Counted from the first letter of the stretch, positions 1 to 9,812 are shown. The stretch: DNA of 64,000 nucleotides from Verrucomicrobiia bacterium (GCA_019634625.1 JAHCBA010000025.1:38295-102294), one strand, 5' to 3'. The notes: generated by a model not told the origin, from the sequence alone. Translations and numbers: made by a program.

Positions 1-608
<608 letters not shown>

Positions 609-720
609 TGGCGGGAAGGTTCGGGAGCGGGCCGGACCCGCGTCAACGGGCAAGTCGGCGGGAACCGGTCTGTGGCCGGTGGCAATTGCTCCGGGCCGAG
701 GGGTCGTCTAGCCTGCCCGC

Positions 721-1509
721 ATGTTACGGACTGCGGCGGGGCGGGGCGGGTGGCGCGCCTGGATCCCGCTGGCCCTTTTCGCGGTCGGAATGGTCGGATG
801 CTCGCCGGATATGTTCATGCCGGCATCGGAGGATCGTGACCGGCATTTCCAGCGGGCGCGGGACGCGGAGTTGCTGCGGGATTTCGAGGCGGCGGCGGCG
901 CACTACGAACAGGCTCTCGAACGGAATCCGCGACTGGCCAACGCTCACCTCGGTTTCGCCGCCCTGTGCGAGGGGCCGCTGGGGCGGTATGCCGATGCGG
1001 TCTATCACTACCAGCGGTACCTGCGCCTGCGCCCCAACGATCCGCGGGCGGACGACATCCGGCGTCGGGTGACCAATTGCACGGAACGCCTGGCGACGAC
1101 GGTGCCGCTGGTGGTGCGCAGCGACGCGATTGCTCGAGATCTCAGCGACACGCGCCGGGAGAATCTTGCCTTGCGCACCCAGGTGACCCAGGCGGTGGCC
1201 TACGCCTCCTATTGGAGCAATGAGGTCCGTCGTCTGGCGGCCGCGCTTCCGGCCTCCGCAGATGTCCGGTCGGGCGCATCCCAGCCACCTGGTGCAGCGT
1301 CCGGGGGGGCTTTGCGTGCGGAGGCGCGGAGCAGTCGTGGAGAGTCCCCGGCAGGTTCCGTGCGGACGCATCGCATTCAATCGGGGGATACCCTGATACG
1401 GCTGTCGCGACAGTACGGAGTGCCGCTCGAGTCCCTTCGCAGGGCGAATCCCGGAGTGAACGAACGGCGTCTCCTGCCGAACACCGTCCTGCGGATTCCC
1501 GAGCGGTGA
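721..1509 (+). CDS. Lipoprotein with TPR repeats and a C-terminal LysM domain
   Basis: 262 residues. The N-terminus carries a hydrophobic segment ending in a lipobox (VGMVGC, Cys about residue 27), so the protein is probably a lipid-anchored envelope protein. Residues ~40-105 look like two TPR helices (HFQRARDAELLRDFEAAAAH, HYQRYLRLRPNDP). A short coiled-coil-like stretch follows at ~125-150, then a variable Ser/Ala/Gly linker. Residues ~215-260 form a LysM domain (THRIQSGDTLIRLSRQYGV ending NTVLRIPER), which binds peptidoglycan. The likely role is a cell-wall-bound scaffold; the partner is unknown. It stands alone between purH and a repeat element. Confidence 0.8.
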   Translation: MLRTAAGRGGWRAWIPLALFAVGMVGCSPDMFMPASEDRDRHFQRARDAELLRDFEAAAAHYEQALERNPRLANAHLGFAALCEGPLGRYADAVYHYQRYLRLRPNDPRADDIRRRVTNCTERLATTVPLVVRSDAIARDLSDTRRENLALRTQVTQAVAYASYWSNEVRRLAAALPASADVRSGASQPPGAASGGALRAEARSSRGESPAGSVRTHRIQSGDTLIRLSRQYGVPLESLRRANPGVNERRLLPNTVLRIPER

Positions 1510-1529
1510 GTGGCACGGGGGAGGAGTCA

Positions 1530-1687
1530 GTGCATCCCGGAGTTGTGGGGAGAGGTGCGAACTCCGCCGAACGGCGCTTCGGAGGGCCGAGTTCCACGAG
1601 GCCGCAACGGTGTGGAGCGTTGGATTGAGGACTCGCAGAGCTCGTCCCTCCGATTCGCTGGCTCGGTGCCGACAACCGGGGATGCAC
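1530..1687 (-). repeat. Dispersed ~159-bp repeat, copy A (reverse orientation)
   Basis: This stretch starts GTGCATCCCGGAGTTGTGGG and ends in GGGGATGCAC, so its outer ends are inverted repeats of each other. Its reverse complement matches copies B, C and D at 26.7, 30.1 and 38.4 kb almost base for base in the core (GAGCTCTGCGAGTCCTCAA, GTTGCGGCCTCGTGGAACTC). Short open frames cross it but are not conserved. It lies in the gap before the first permease gene; nothing else is seen in that gap (1510-1796) apart from GC-rich spacer. Confidence 0.85.
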
Positions 1688-1796
1688 AGGGGAGGAGTGA
1701 GCGAAGCAATGGCGGATTGAATTCCGCCGGTGGCGCGTCAGATTGCGAGCCGTTCGCGCCCGGCGGGTATCCGGGTTTTGGGAGCGGTCTGACGGC

Positions 1797-3182
1797 ATGA
1801 ATTTCGGCAACACCATTGTCACCGGCCTGAAGGAGATCTGGGCGCACAAGGCCCGCTCGTTGCTGACCATGTCCGGGATCGTGCTGGGGGTGTCGAGCCT
1901 GGTGGCGATGTCGGCGTTGGTGCGGGGGATGGAGAACGGTTTGAAGGAGGCGCTGGTGGCGATGGGCGGGCTGGAGAAGATCCGGGTTGAGCCACAGACG
2001 GAACTGCCGGTCTGGCAGCGGCATCTGGCGGACATGGCGCCGGGACTGACGCTGGGGGATGTGACGGCGTTGAGGGCGGGGGCGCCCCTGTTGCGGGACA
2101 TCGTTCCTGCCTTCGAAATCAACCGATGGTCACCTGGCTCCGCGACGCTGGGATATCGGGGACGGCAGACCAGAGCGTCGATTCTTGCCGGAACCTGGCC
2201 CGGATACGCGGAAATCAACGAGCATGTGATCGAGCACGGGCGGATGATCACGGATTTGGATGACGAGCTGGGCCGGAGTGTGTGTGTGATCGGCACATCG
2301 ATCCGGAACGCCCTGTTTGGAGATCCGGAGCGGACGGGGAGGGAGGTCATCCCCATCGGGGAACGCATCACGATCAACGGCCAGGCGTTCACCATTGTGG
2401 GGATGTTCCAGCACTACGAGAGCGAGCAGGCGCGACGGGAAAGGGAGTATCTGCAATCGCTGCCGCCCTCGACGAATGCCGCTTCGGGCCCCGACCGGCG
2501 GCGTGGATGGCGGGGAGGCGGTCCCGGGGGGTTCGCGTTCCGGATCAAGAACGACACGGTGATGATCCCATTGCAGACCATGCTCACCAAGTTCCGGGCC
2601 GGTTCGGGGGTGGACGGGGCGGCGGATCACCGTCTGTCGAACATCCAGTTCCGGGTGGCCAGCCTGGACCAGCTCGAGCCCGCATTGCAGCAGGCGCGCA
2701 ACGTGCTGATGATGACGCACCGCGGGATCGAGGATTTCACCTTTCGCACCCAGGAGGATTGGGCGGCCGAAATCCAGACGGCGATTCGCAACGCGCGGAT
2801 GAGCGGGACCATCATCGCGGCCATCAGCCTGATCGTGGGCGGGATCGGGATCATGAACATCATGCTGGCCAGCGTTTCGGAGCGGGTGCGGGAAATCGGG
2901 ATCCGCAAGGCGGTCGGGGCGACGACGGAGGCGGTGTTCACGCAGATCCTGGTCGAGTCGGTGGTGATCTCGGTCGTCGGCGGGTTGGCGGGATTGGGGG
3001 CGTCCTGGGGGGTGGTTCAGTTGATCGGGGCGTTCACGCCGACCGACAACGCTCCGCAAATCACCGTGATGGCGCTGGGGGTGGCCTTCGGGTTCAGCGT
3101 CGTGGTGGGCATTGTGGCGGGGCTGTATCCGGCGGTGCGGGCCTCGCGGCTGCATCCGATCCAGGCGCTGCGTTACGAATGA
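1797..3182 (+). CDS. MacB/FtsX-type ABC transporter permease, first of a tandem pair
   Basis: 461 residues from ATG 1797, chosen because the family start (MNFGNTIVTGLKEIWAHKAR) follows; the frame is open further upstream through unrelated sequence. A transmembrane helix lies at ~19-40, followed by a large extracytoplasmic MacB_PCD-like domain. A C-terminal FtsX domain with three helices begins near GTIIAAISLIVGGIGIMN and includes the coupling motif EIGIRKAVGA (~366-375), which contacts the ATPase. Such permeases drive export or mechanotransmission across the envelope. The second permease follows 22 bp downstream and is a close paralogue. No ABC ATPase is present nearby, so the ATPase must be encoded elsewhere. 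Confidence 0.88.
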   Translation: MNFGNTIVTGLKEIWAHKARSLLTMSGIVLGVSSLVAMSALVRGMENGLKEALVAMGGLEKIRVEPQTELPVWQRHLADMAPGLTLGDVTALRAGAPLLRDIVPAFEINRWSPGSATLGYRGRQTRASILAGTWPGYAEINEHVIEHGRMITDLDDELGRSVCVIGTSIRNALFGDPERTGREVIPIGERITINGQAFTIVGMFQHYESEQARREREYLQSLPPSTNAASGPDRRRGWRGGGPGGFAFRIKNDTVMIPLQTMLTKFRAGSGVDGAADHRLSNIQFRVASLDQLEPALQQARNVLMMTHRGIEDFTFRTQEDWAAEIQTAIRNARMSGTIIAAISLIVGGIGIMNIMLASVSERVREIGIRKAVGATTEAVFTQILVESVVISVVGGLAGLGASWGVVQLIGAFTPTDNAPQITVMALGVAFGFSVVVGIVAGLYPAVRASRLHPIQALRYE

Positions 3183-3204
3183 GGACCGCCCGGGGACACA
3201 TCCG

Positions 3205-4566
3205 ATGACCTTCTACATTGCGCTGCTGATTGGGATCAAAGAGGTCTGGAGCCACCGGTTTCGTTCGCTGCTGACCATGCTGGGGATCGTTCTCGGGGTG
3301 TGCAGCCTGGTGGCCATGGCGGCCATCGTGAAGGGCATGGAGAACGGGATGAAGGAGGCGATGATCGCCATGGGCGGACTCAACAAGGTCCTGATCCGCG
3401 AACAGGAAGTGCCGACCCACCAGGAACACCTCCGCGACCTTGCCCCGGGCCGAACGCTTCAGGACGTGTACGCGCTCAAGGCCAGCGCCCCGTTGCTGAC
3501 GGTGGTTTCGCCCGAGATGTCGGTGCGCCGCGCCGTCGTGTCCCGGGGTGGCCGGGACCATTACCCCTCGGAAGTCGTGGGCGCGTGGCCGGCGGTCCTC
3601 GAGATGAACCTGTACGAGATCGAGCACGGCCGGTTCCTCGGCGACCTCGACGAGGAGTACGCCCACAGCGTCTGTGTCATCGGGACCGGGATTCGGGATG
3701 AGCTGTTCGGTGCTCCAGCGGAGACGGGCGGGCCGGTCATTCCGATCGGTGAGCAGATCCTGATCAACGGCCAGCCGTTCACCATTGTGGGGATGTTCCG
3801 GCATTACGAGAGCGAGCAGTCCATGCGGCAGCGTCAGGCGGCGGCCCGCCAGCCGCAAACCGACCCGGGGAATGGCGGCGTGACCCGTCAGCGCGGATGG
3901 AGGAGTCCGCGATGGGACGCCTTCTGGCGGAAGAACAACGTGGTGTACATCCCGCTGAACACGGCGTGGGTGAAGTTCCGCTCCGCCTCCGGCACCGACG
4001 GGATGGCCGAACCGCGATTGTCGGACATCGATGTCAAGGTGCAGGACCTCACCCAGCTCGAAGCGGCGTTGCAGCAGGCGCGCAACATCCTGCTCACGAC
4101 CCATCGGGGCATCGAGGACTTCGCCTTCGAGACGCAGGAAAACCGGGTGGAGGACATCAACAAGCGCATCCGGAACGCCCGCATCAGCGGGGGCATCATT
4201 GCCGGGCTCAGCCTGCTGGTGGGCGGGATCGGGATCATGAACATCATGCTGGCCAGCATCACCGAGCGGATCCGCGAGATTGGGACGTGCAAGGCGATCG
4301 GCGCGCCTCCGGCAGCGATCTTCCTGCAGGTGCTGGTCGAAGGCTGCGTGATCGCCGCTCTGGGCGGGCTCGCCGGGGTGGCGGCTTCCTTCGGGCTGGT
4401 GGCCCTGCTGGATCGCCTGTCTCCTTCGGCCAATGCTCCGGTGGTTACCTTCGCCCCGATGGCCGCCGCGGTGGCCTTCAGTGTGACCGTCGGGCTGGTG
4501 GCCAGCCTGCTGCCGGCGATCAAGGCCGCCCGTCTCGCCCCGATCCAGGCGCTGCGGTACGAATAG
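3205..4566 (+). CDS. MacB/FtsX-type ABC transporter permease, second of the pair
   Basis: 453 residues from ATG 3205 (MTFYIALLIGIKEVWSHRFR). The layout is the same as the preceding gene: one N-terminal helix, a periplasmic MacB_PCD domain and a C-terminal three-helix FtsX domain (GGIIAGLSLLVGGIGIMN). The two proteins share long identical blocks, such as TINGQ/LINGQ plus FTIVGMF and HYESEQ, and THRGIEDF, so they arose by tandem duplication. One oddity is that the ATPase-coupling motif reads EIGTCKAIGA (Thr361-Cys362) where the paralogue and most relatives have Ile-Arg. The two may form a heterodimeric permease. Confidence 0.87.
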   Translation: MTFYIALLIGIKEVWSHRFRSLLTMLGIVLGVCSLVAMAAIVKGMENGMKEAMIAMGGLNKVLIREQEVPTHQEHLRDLAPGRTLQDVYALKASAPLLTVVSPEMSVRRAVVSRGGRDHYPSEVVGAWPAVLEMNLYEIEHGRFLGDLDEEYAHSVCVIGTGIRDELFGAPAETGGPVIPIGEQILINGQPFTIVGMFRHYESEQSMRQRQAAARQPQTDPGNGGVTRQRGWRSPRWDAFWRKNNVVYIPLNTAWVKFRSASGTDGMAEPRLSDIDVKVQDLTQLEAALQQARNILLTTHRGIEDFAFETQENRVEDINKRIRNARISGGIIAGLSLLVGGIGIMNIMLASITERIREIGTCKAIGAPPAAIFLQVLVEGCVIAALGGLAGVAASFGLVALLDRLSPSANAPVVTFAPMAAAVAFSVTVGLVASLLPAIKAARLAPIQALRYE

Positions 4567-4670
4567 GCCCACGCGCCGGCCAGCCCTCCGGCGACGCGCC
4601 GATCCCGTGCCGGTGCCGCAACCGCGGCTGGCGCCAGGCAGTGGCCTCCGTATAGTGCCGCTCCGGATTC

Positions 4671-6107
4671 ATGAGCACCGTCCCGCACCTTCCCGCCCTC
4701 CGACTCGGACGTCCGTACGAGTCCCTCGAAAAGACCGAACTCAAGGACCACCGTTCCGGCGCGACGCTGGCCGCGGTCTCCCAGGTCAACGGGGGCATTG
4801 TCAAACGTGACCTGGCCCGCATTGCGACGGCGCGTGCTTCGTTGAAGCCGTTCACGGTGGCGCAGTTGATCGAGCGGTCGGCCCGGGCGGGGGAGTTGTT
4901 CCTTGAAGGGACGCTGCCGCTGGGGGACCGGGGCCACACGCAGTCTCCGTCCGAATACGTGGCCACGTTGAGTCTCACCAGCGGCCTGCCGCACGGGATG
5001 GTCCGGCGGAACATGGCCAAGATCCACTACGCGCTGACCCACATGACGGAGGTGCTCAACGGGTTGTCCCGGGGCCTGGATCTGGGGTTGCTGGACCGCG
5101 GGTTCGGGGAGCAGTTCGGAACCAAGCTGAGCTTCTTTCCGACCTGCCAGGCGCTCGGGCTGGTGATGCCCAGCAATTCTCCGGCGGTGAATTCCCTGTG
5201 GATTCCGGCGATCGCCCTCAAGACCCCGGTGGTCATCAAGCCGGGCAGGGAGGAACCGTGGACGCCCTACCGGCTGATCCAGGCATTCATTGCCGCCGGG
5301 ATTCCCGCCGAGGCGTTCGGGTTCTATCCGACCGATCATGAAGGCTCGGCCACCATCCTCAACACCTGCGGCCGGGCGCTGATCTTCGGGGACAAGTCCA
5401 CCACCCAGCAGTATGCGGCAAACCCGGCCATCCAGGTCCATGGGCCAGGCTGGAGCAAGATCGTCATCGGCGACGACGAGATCGACAACTGGCGCGAATA
5501 CCTCGATGTCATCGAGGCCTCCATCGCCGACAACGGGGGGCGTTCCTGCATCAATGCCAGCGCGGTGGTGGTGCCGCGCCACGCCGGGGAGATTGCCGAC
5601 GCCCTCGCCCGGCGGCTGGGTCCTGTGGGGCCGTCGCGGCCCGATGACGACGCGGCCCGGTTGTCGGGCTTCGCCAATCCGAAGATGGCGGACTACATCG
5701 ATGCCCAGATCGAGGAGGGACTCGGTACGCCCGGAGCGGAGGACGTCACGGCGAAGCACCGGTCCGGGCCCCGCAAGGTGGTGTTCGAGGGCGGAACCTA
5801 CCTGCGTCCGACCATCGTCCGGTGCGATTCGTTCGCCCATCCGCTGGCGAACCGGGAGTTCCTCTGCCCGTACGCGGCTGTGGTCACCGCCCCGGTCTCG
5901 GAAATTCCGCAGGCCCTGGGATACACGCTGGCCTGTACCGCCATCACGCGGGATCCGGCCCTGATCGAGCGGCTGGAAGCCTACCCGGAGATCGAGCGCC
6001 TCAACATCGGGCCGGTGTCCACCATGAAGATCTCCTGGGACCAGCCGCACGAGGGGAACATGTTCGAGTTCCTGTGGAAGCGGCGGAGCATCGAGCGGGC
6101 TTGGTGA
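4671..6107 (+). CDS. Aldehyde dehydrogenase family protein
   Basis: 478 residues. Family signatures are a nucleotide-binding core with PSNSPAVNSLWIPAIALKTP and VVIKPGREEPWTP, and a catalytic-cysteine segment NGGRSCINAS with Cys at residue 293. ALDH enzymes oxidise aldehydes with NAD(P)+. The sequence is divergent from the common subfamilies: the usual Glu of the FxGS..G-E-LGGK segment is not evident (the region reads IFGDKSTTQQYA then VHGPGWSKIVI). It resembles acyl-CoA-reductase-like or coenzyme-A-acylating ALDHs more than classical ones. The substrate cannot be told. It is transcribed away from the permeases after a 104-bp gap and may be monocistronic. Confidence 0.75.
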   Translation: MSTVPHLPALRLGRPYESLEKTELKDHRSGATLAAVSQVNGGIVKRDLARIATARASLKPFTVAQLIERSARAGELFLEGTLPLGDRGHTQSPSEYVATLSLTSGLPHGMVRRNMAKIHYALTHMTEVLNGLSRGLDLGLLDRGFGEQFGTKLSFFPTCQALGLVMPSNSPAVNSLWIPAIALKTPVVIKPGREEPWTPYRLIQAFIAAGIPAEAFGFYPTDHEGSATILNTCGRALIFGDKSTTQQYAANPAIQVHGPGWSKIVIGDDEIDNWREYLDVIEASIADNGGRSCINASAVVVPRHAGEIADALARRLGPVGPSRPDDDAARLSGFANPKMADYIDAQIEEGLGTPGAEDVTAKHRSGPRKVVFEGGTYLRPTIVRCDSFAHPLANREFLCPYAAVVTAPVSEIPQALGYTLACTAITRDPALIERLEAYPEIERLNIGPVSTMKISWDQPHEGNMFEFLWKRRSIERAW

Positions 6108-6162
6108 CGGCCTGCCGGATCCCCTCTCCGGCGGGTTGACTGCGCGCGCCCAGGGTCTTGAA

Positions 6163-6192
6163 AGAAAATCGCCCGCGGCGAACCGCGGGCGA
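6163..6192 (-). terminator. Rho-independent terminator of the VPDSG-CTERM gene
   Basis: A perfect 10-bp GC-rich stem (TCGCCCGCGG / CCGCGGGCGA) closes a CGAA loop. On the minus strand it is followed by a TTTTC run, so it ends transcription of the gene at 6231-6749. It may also slow transcription arriving from the ALDH gene, although there is no T run on that side. Confidence 0.75.
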
Positions 6193-6230
6193 CCTCGCTT
6201 GGACTGGGTTGGGTGTTCGGAAAGGTGAAC

Positions 6231-6749
6231 TTATTGGCGCAGCTTGCGGCGCAGTCCGGCGAGGCTGACCATCCCGGCCCCGAGCATCACCAGCATCGAA
6301 CCGGCATCGGGCACCGTGGGCGGCTCATCGGGGGGGCAGCTCAGTCCGAAGAAGCTGATGTGCGAGATGTCCTTGTTGATCGTGCCAGAGGAGAAGGTCA
6401 GCGGGAGGTCTTCGGTCGGATACTCGTACCAGGCGATCTGGGTCGCGGCCTTGACGCCGACGAAGATCGTGTCGTAGCCGCTGAGGTCGCCGAGGAAATT
6501 GAGGTTCGGGTAGGTGTACGACTTCGCTTCGACCCCCAGGCCACCCTTCGAGACCTTCTCGAACGTCAGTTCGTCCTTCGCGATGAAGGACAGTACGCAG
6601 TCCTCGCCGACCGTGATCAGGGTGAGGAGCTTGGTCATTTCACCGCTCGGATTGCCGCCCTGGGCCGTGATTCCGATGAAACCGGCCCAACTGGAGGTCG
6701 CCATCGTCATCGCCGCCGCCAACACCGCCAACTTCTTGTACATCTTCAT
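6231..6749 (-). CDS. Exported protein with VPDSG/PEP-CTERM-type C-terminal sorting signal
   Basis: 172 residues. An N-terminal signal peptide (MKMYKKLAVLAAAMTMATSS) is followed by a ~110-residue body with no recognised domain. The C-terminus has VPDAG followed by a hydrophobic helix and then RRKLRQ, the tripartite exosortase-type sorting signal common in Verrucomicrobia. The protein is therefore probably cut and anchored or released at the surface by an exosortase encoded elsewhere. AAGG lies 7 nt before the ATG as a ribosome binding site. The body, with FLGDLSGYDTIFVGVKAAT and SHISFFGLS, looks like a small beta-sandwich adhesin-type domain, but this is inference. Confidence 0.8.
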   Translation of the reverse strand: MKMYKKLAVLAAAMTMATSSWAGFIGITAQGGNPSGEMTKLLTLITVGEDCVLSFIAKDELTFEKVSKGGLGVEAKSYTYPNLNFLGDLSGYDTIFVGVKAATQIAWYEYPTEDLPLTFSSGTINKDISHISFFGLSCPPDEPPTVPDAGSMLVMLGAGMVSLAGLRRKLRQ

Positions 6750-7100
6750 TTTACAACCTTGTGTTACTTCGTTGGTTCATCCAACACCTGCCATTAAGCA
6801 ACCCTGATGCCAGAGCTTCCTGACGGAGTCGGTTTGTTGGCTAACCCGTTGGTTATCAGCAGACGGTTGGTTCGGAAGCCGGCCGAACCGGGGTGGATGG
6901 ATGGCCGATCTGTAATCAAAGCCGACACTGCTGGGCCAAATTACTGCCACAATTCGGCCAGGACACGAAAGCAACCCGTTCGCGGTGAGGGGGTTGTCGG
7001 GGAGGAGCCGGGTCCTGTAAAGAATGCCTTCATCTCGCGACACCGGCGCGTAATGGGCTCGTGATTGGAATGGCGCCCCAGGGCGGCTAGGGTCGTCGCC
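6750..7100. other. Intergenic stretch between divergent genes
   Basis: 351 bp, less GC-rich than its surroundings, separating the VPDSG-CTERM gene (minus) from aroB (plus). It repeats the short word GTTGGTT several times (about 6771-6870). Both promoters should be here, but no convincing -35/-10 pair was identified. The short open frames show no family resemblance and are not called. Confidence 0.5.
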
Positions 7101-8201
7101 ATGCGTCAGGTCACGGTCCCGCTGGGGACGAGGAGTTATTCCGTCTGGGTGGGGCAGGGGTTGCTGGGGTCCCTGGGGCGGCGGTGTCGGGCGCTGGGCC
7201 TGGCGACACGGTGTGCGGTGATTGCCGACGGGGGGGTGACGGAGCGGTGGGCGCCCGGGGTGCTGGAGAGTCTGCGGGGGGCGGGATTCGAACCCGTGCT
7301 GGTCCGGGTGCCGCCGGGGGAGGGATCGAAGCGGATGGCGACAGTCGAGCGTTGTTGCGATGCGCTGGCGCGGCATCGATTGGAAAGGCGGTCGTTCGTG
7401 GTGGCGTTGGGGGGCGGGGTGACGGGGGATCTGGCGGGGTTCGTGGCGGCGACCTACCTGCGGGGGATCGCCCTGGTCCAGGTGCCCACCACCCTGCTGG
7501 CCCAGGTGGACAGTTCGGTGGGCGGGAAAGTCGGGGTCAACCTGCGGGCCGGGAAGAACCTGGTGGGGGCGTTTCTTCAGCCGCGACTGGTGCTCTGCGA
7601 TCTGGAGACGCTGGGCACGCTTCCGGCACGCGAGCTTCGGGCGGGGCTGGCCGAGATCATCAAGTACGGCATCATCGCGGATGCCGCCTTGTTCCGGCGC
7701 CTGGAACGGGATCTGGATCGGTTGCTGAAACTCGATCCCGCGGTGCTGGGCCCGGTGGTGGCGCGGTGTTGTGCGATCAAGGCCGAGGTGGTGGGGCAGG
7801 ACGAGAAGGAAAGCGGGCGCCGGGCGATTCTGAACTTCGGGCATACGGTGGGACATGCCCTCGAGGCGATCACGGAATACGGCCAGTTCCTGCACGGCGA
7901 GGCCATATCGATCGGGCAGATGGCGGCAGCCCACTTGTCGTCGGCGTTGATGGGATTGGCCCCGTCCGAAGTGGACCGAATCCGGGTCTTGTTCGAACGC
8001 GCCGGACTCCCGGTGCGTGTCGATCTGCCTGCCGCCCGGCGACGAAGGTTGCTGGCGGCGATGCAGCTCGACAAGAAGGTCAGCGACGGAGTCGTGCGCT
8101 TCGTCCTGGCGCGGGCGATTGGGGAGGTGGAATGGGGACAGTCGGTTCCCGAGTCGGAACTTCGCGAGGCACTCGACGCGGTGGCGGACGAGGCAGGGTG
8201 A
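7101..8201 (+). CDS. aroB: 3-dehydroquinate synthase
   Basis: 366 residues from ATG 7101, which places MRQVTVPLGTRSYSVWVGQG at the N-terminus as in the family; an in-frame ATG 36 nt upstream adds only linker. The enzyme turns DAHP into 3-dehydroquinate, the second step of the shikimate pathway, using NAD+ and zinc. Visible motifs are the NAD-binding GGGVTGDLAGF and ATYLRG, PTTLLAQVDSSVGGKVGVN, and the metal ligands in AEIIKYGII (Glu), NFGHTVGHALE (His) and HGEAISIG (His). The length is normal. coaE starts directly at the next base, so the two are co-transcribed. Confidence 0.96.
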   Translation: MRQVTVPLGTRSYSVWVGQGLLGSLGRRCRALGLATRCAVIADGGVTERWAPGVLESLRGAGFEPVLVRVPPGEGSKRMATVERCCDALARHRLERRSFVVALGGGVTGDLAGFVAATYLRGIALVQVPTTLLAQVDSSVGGKVGVNLRAGKNLVGAFLQPRLVLCDLETLGTLPARELRAGLAEIIKYGIIADAALFRRLERDLDRLLKLDPAVLGPVVARCCAIKAEVVGQDEKESGRRAILNFGHTVGHALEAITEYGQFLHGEAISIGQMAAAHLSSALMGLAPSEVDRIRVLFERAGLPVRVDLPAARRRRLLAAMQLDKKVSDGVVRFVLARAIGEVEWGQSVPESELREALDAVADEAG

Positions 8202-8897
8202 ATGGATGTCCACCCGGATGGCACACGCACCATGGTGTTACTGGGGTTGACCGGCGGCATCGGGATGGGGAAGTCCACGGCGGCGGACTTCCTGGAGCGG
8301 ATGGGGTATCCCGTGGCCGACACCGATCGCATTGCCCGGGAAGTGGTGGCTCCGGGTTCGGACGCCCTGCGGGAGATCCGGGAGGCTTTCGGCGATGGGG
8401 TGTTTGCCGCGGATGGCGTGCTGGACCGGAGCCGGTTGGGCCAGCGGGTATTTGCCGATGCCGGGGAAAGGGTTCGCCTCGAGGGGATTCTGCATCCCCG
8501 GATACGGGCTGAATGGGAGCGGAGGACGATCATCTGGCGCGGGCAGGGGGCCGTTCTGGGTGCGGTCGTGATTCCGCTCCTCTACGAGACGCGGGCAGAG
8601 TCGCATTTCGATGCCATTGCCTGCGTCGCCTGCCTGACGGAGACCCAGAATCGGAGACTCCTCGACCGGGGCTGGACGGCAGATCACATCCGGCAGCGGA
8701 TCGCCTCGCAATGGCCATTGCGGGAGAAGATCCGGCGCGCGGATTTCGTGGTGTGGACCGAACCGCCACCCTCGATCCATGGAAGGCAGCTCCGGTGCGT
8801 GCTCGACGCCTTGGGGGTGCGATCGTCTGCTGGAGCAAGCTCCCGCATGTTTCGGAACGGGGGGACGGAGAGCGGTGGTTGGGTCTCTACGCTTTAG
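8202..8897 (+). CDS. coaE: Dephospho-CoA kinase
   Basis: 231 residues from the ATG that abuts the aroB stop; an alternative ATG at 8232 gives MVLLGLTGGIGMGKST, the usual family start, and is equally likely. The P-loop GGIGMGKST and the segments DTDRIAREVV and IPLLYETRAESHFD identify the kinase that phosphorylates dephospho-CoA in the last step of CoA synthesis. The last ~25 residues (after LDALG) are Ser/Gly-rich and probably dispensable. The gene overlaps nothing downstream and faces a decayed minus-strand gene. Confidence 0.93.
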   Translation: MDVHPDGTRTMVLLGLTGGIGMGKSTAADFLERMGYPVADTDRIAREVVAPGSDALREIREAFGDGVFAADGVLDRSRLGQRVFADAGERVRLEGILHPRIRAEWERRTIIWRGQGAVLGAVVIPLLYETRAESHFDAIACVACLTETQNRRLLDRGWTADHIRQRIASQWPLREKIRRADFVVWTEPPPSIHGRQLRCVLDALGVRSSAGASSRMFRNGGTESGGWVSTL

Positions 8898-9588
8898 CGT
8901 GCCGGGCCTTGGGAAGGGTGCAGGGAGCCGGGGGAATGGCGATGGCCGGCTGAAGCCGGGACACCGATTGGGAGGGAGACCGGACCCACAACAAGTCCGC
9001 AGACCGATTTTCCTTTTCCGTGGGCGACGCTCAACAGCGCGTTTGTTGCAGGCACCGCAAGGCGCTCCCATACAACGCCATCGGTGGATGTCAGGACCAT
9101 AGCCGTCGGAGGCCATTTATGAATCTTGGACGCTGTCCTCCAACGGTCACAAACTGGCCTCCGGCAACGACCAAATCTGCAAGACCGCTGGCGTCGTCCG
9201 CCTCCTGTTGCTGCCAATGCTCACCGTCTGGCGAGGCCGGGATGACGGCATCCCGGTCTCCACCCACCGCCACGAATCGGCCGGATGCATGGACGATGGC
9301 CTTCAATGGTTCGGTGGTTCCCGACTCCCGGAACCTCCAGTGGACAGGCAGCGGATCCTCCCATGCGGTCGGACGGGCTGTGGGTTGAAGATCCCGGACA
9401 GCTTCTCGATCCTCACGACCCAGGGGTTGGCCTGATCGACGCCCGGAGGCCGTTTCGGATTCTGTTCGATTGTATTGTCCGATTCGGACACTGGAGATCA
9501 CCGGCTCGGGCTGGGCGGCGAAGGAGTGCGCGGCGAGCAGCAGCAGGGCGGCCGTGCCGGCATGGCGCAGGATGGGGGCGGAATTCAT
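8894..9588 (-). pseudogene. Broken secreted beta-propeller protein gene
   Basis: From ATG 9588 the reading frame gives MNSAPILRHAGTAALLLLAA, a signal peptide nearly identical to that of the RCC1 protein at 12662. It then gives propeller-like repeats (ASGRFVAVGGDRDAVIPASP, VAGGQFVTVGG) and stops at 9091. The next repeat (TAMVLTSTDGVVWERL, NALLSVAHGKGK) continues in another frame over 9217-8894 and then degenerates. The repeats resemble the GRFVAVG-type propeller repeats of exported proteins. At least one frameshift, near 9100-9125, separates the halves, so a functional product is unlikely. The junction of the two frames is a judgement by eye. Confidence 0.65.
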
Positions 9589-9641
9589 GGGCGATGATGT
9601 CTTCATCCGCCTACAGGGAAGAAGCCGACGCAAGGTTTCAG
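9503..9641 (-). repeat. Leader module copy 1 (5' region plus signal peptide)
   Basis: This ~139-bp segment covers the upstream region and the signal-peptide codons of the broken propeller gene. It closely matches 12578-12715 (RCC1 gene) and, less well, 10809-10923. Shared words include GGATGGGGGCGGAATTCATG and GGCGGCCGTGCCG. Nothing else is seen between 9589 and 9812. Confidence 0.75.
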
Positions 9642-9812
9642 ACCTGTCGATCCGCATTCGGAACGCAGCCGGTCAACTACGGCATCAGGAGTCCGATGGC
9701 AGAACGGAGCGGACGCGTGCGCGGAGTGTGGATTTCAGGCCATTGCACCAAAGAGCGGCGGATAGACGCCCGTCCCGCCCGTTCCAGCCGCCATGATTCT
9801 AATTGAAGCGTC

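Noticed and set aside
3888..6050. 720-codon minus-strand open frame opposite the second permease and the ALDH gene
   Set aside because: It is a shadow of two well-supported plus-strand genes; high GC creates long antisense frames. The Arg/Gly/Pro-rich product matches no family.
6807..7064. 85-codon plus-strand frame before aroB
   Set aside because: There is no recognisable product, and it occupies the region where the divergent promoters must lie.
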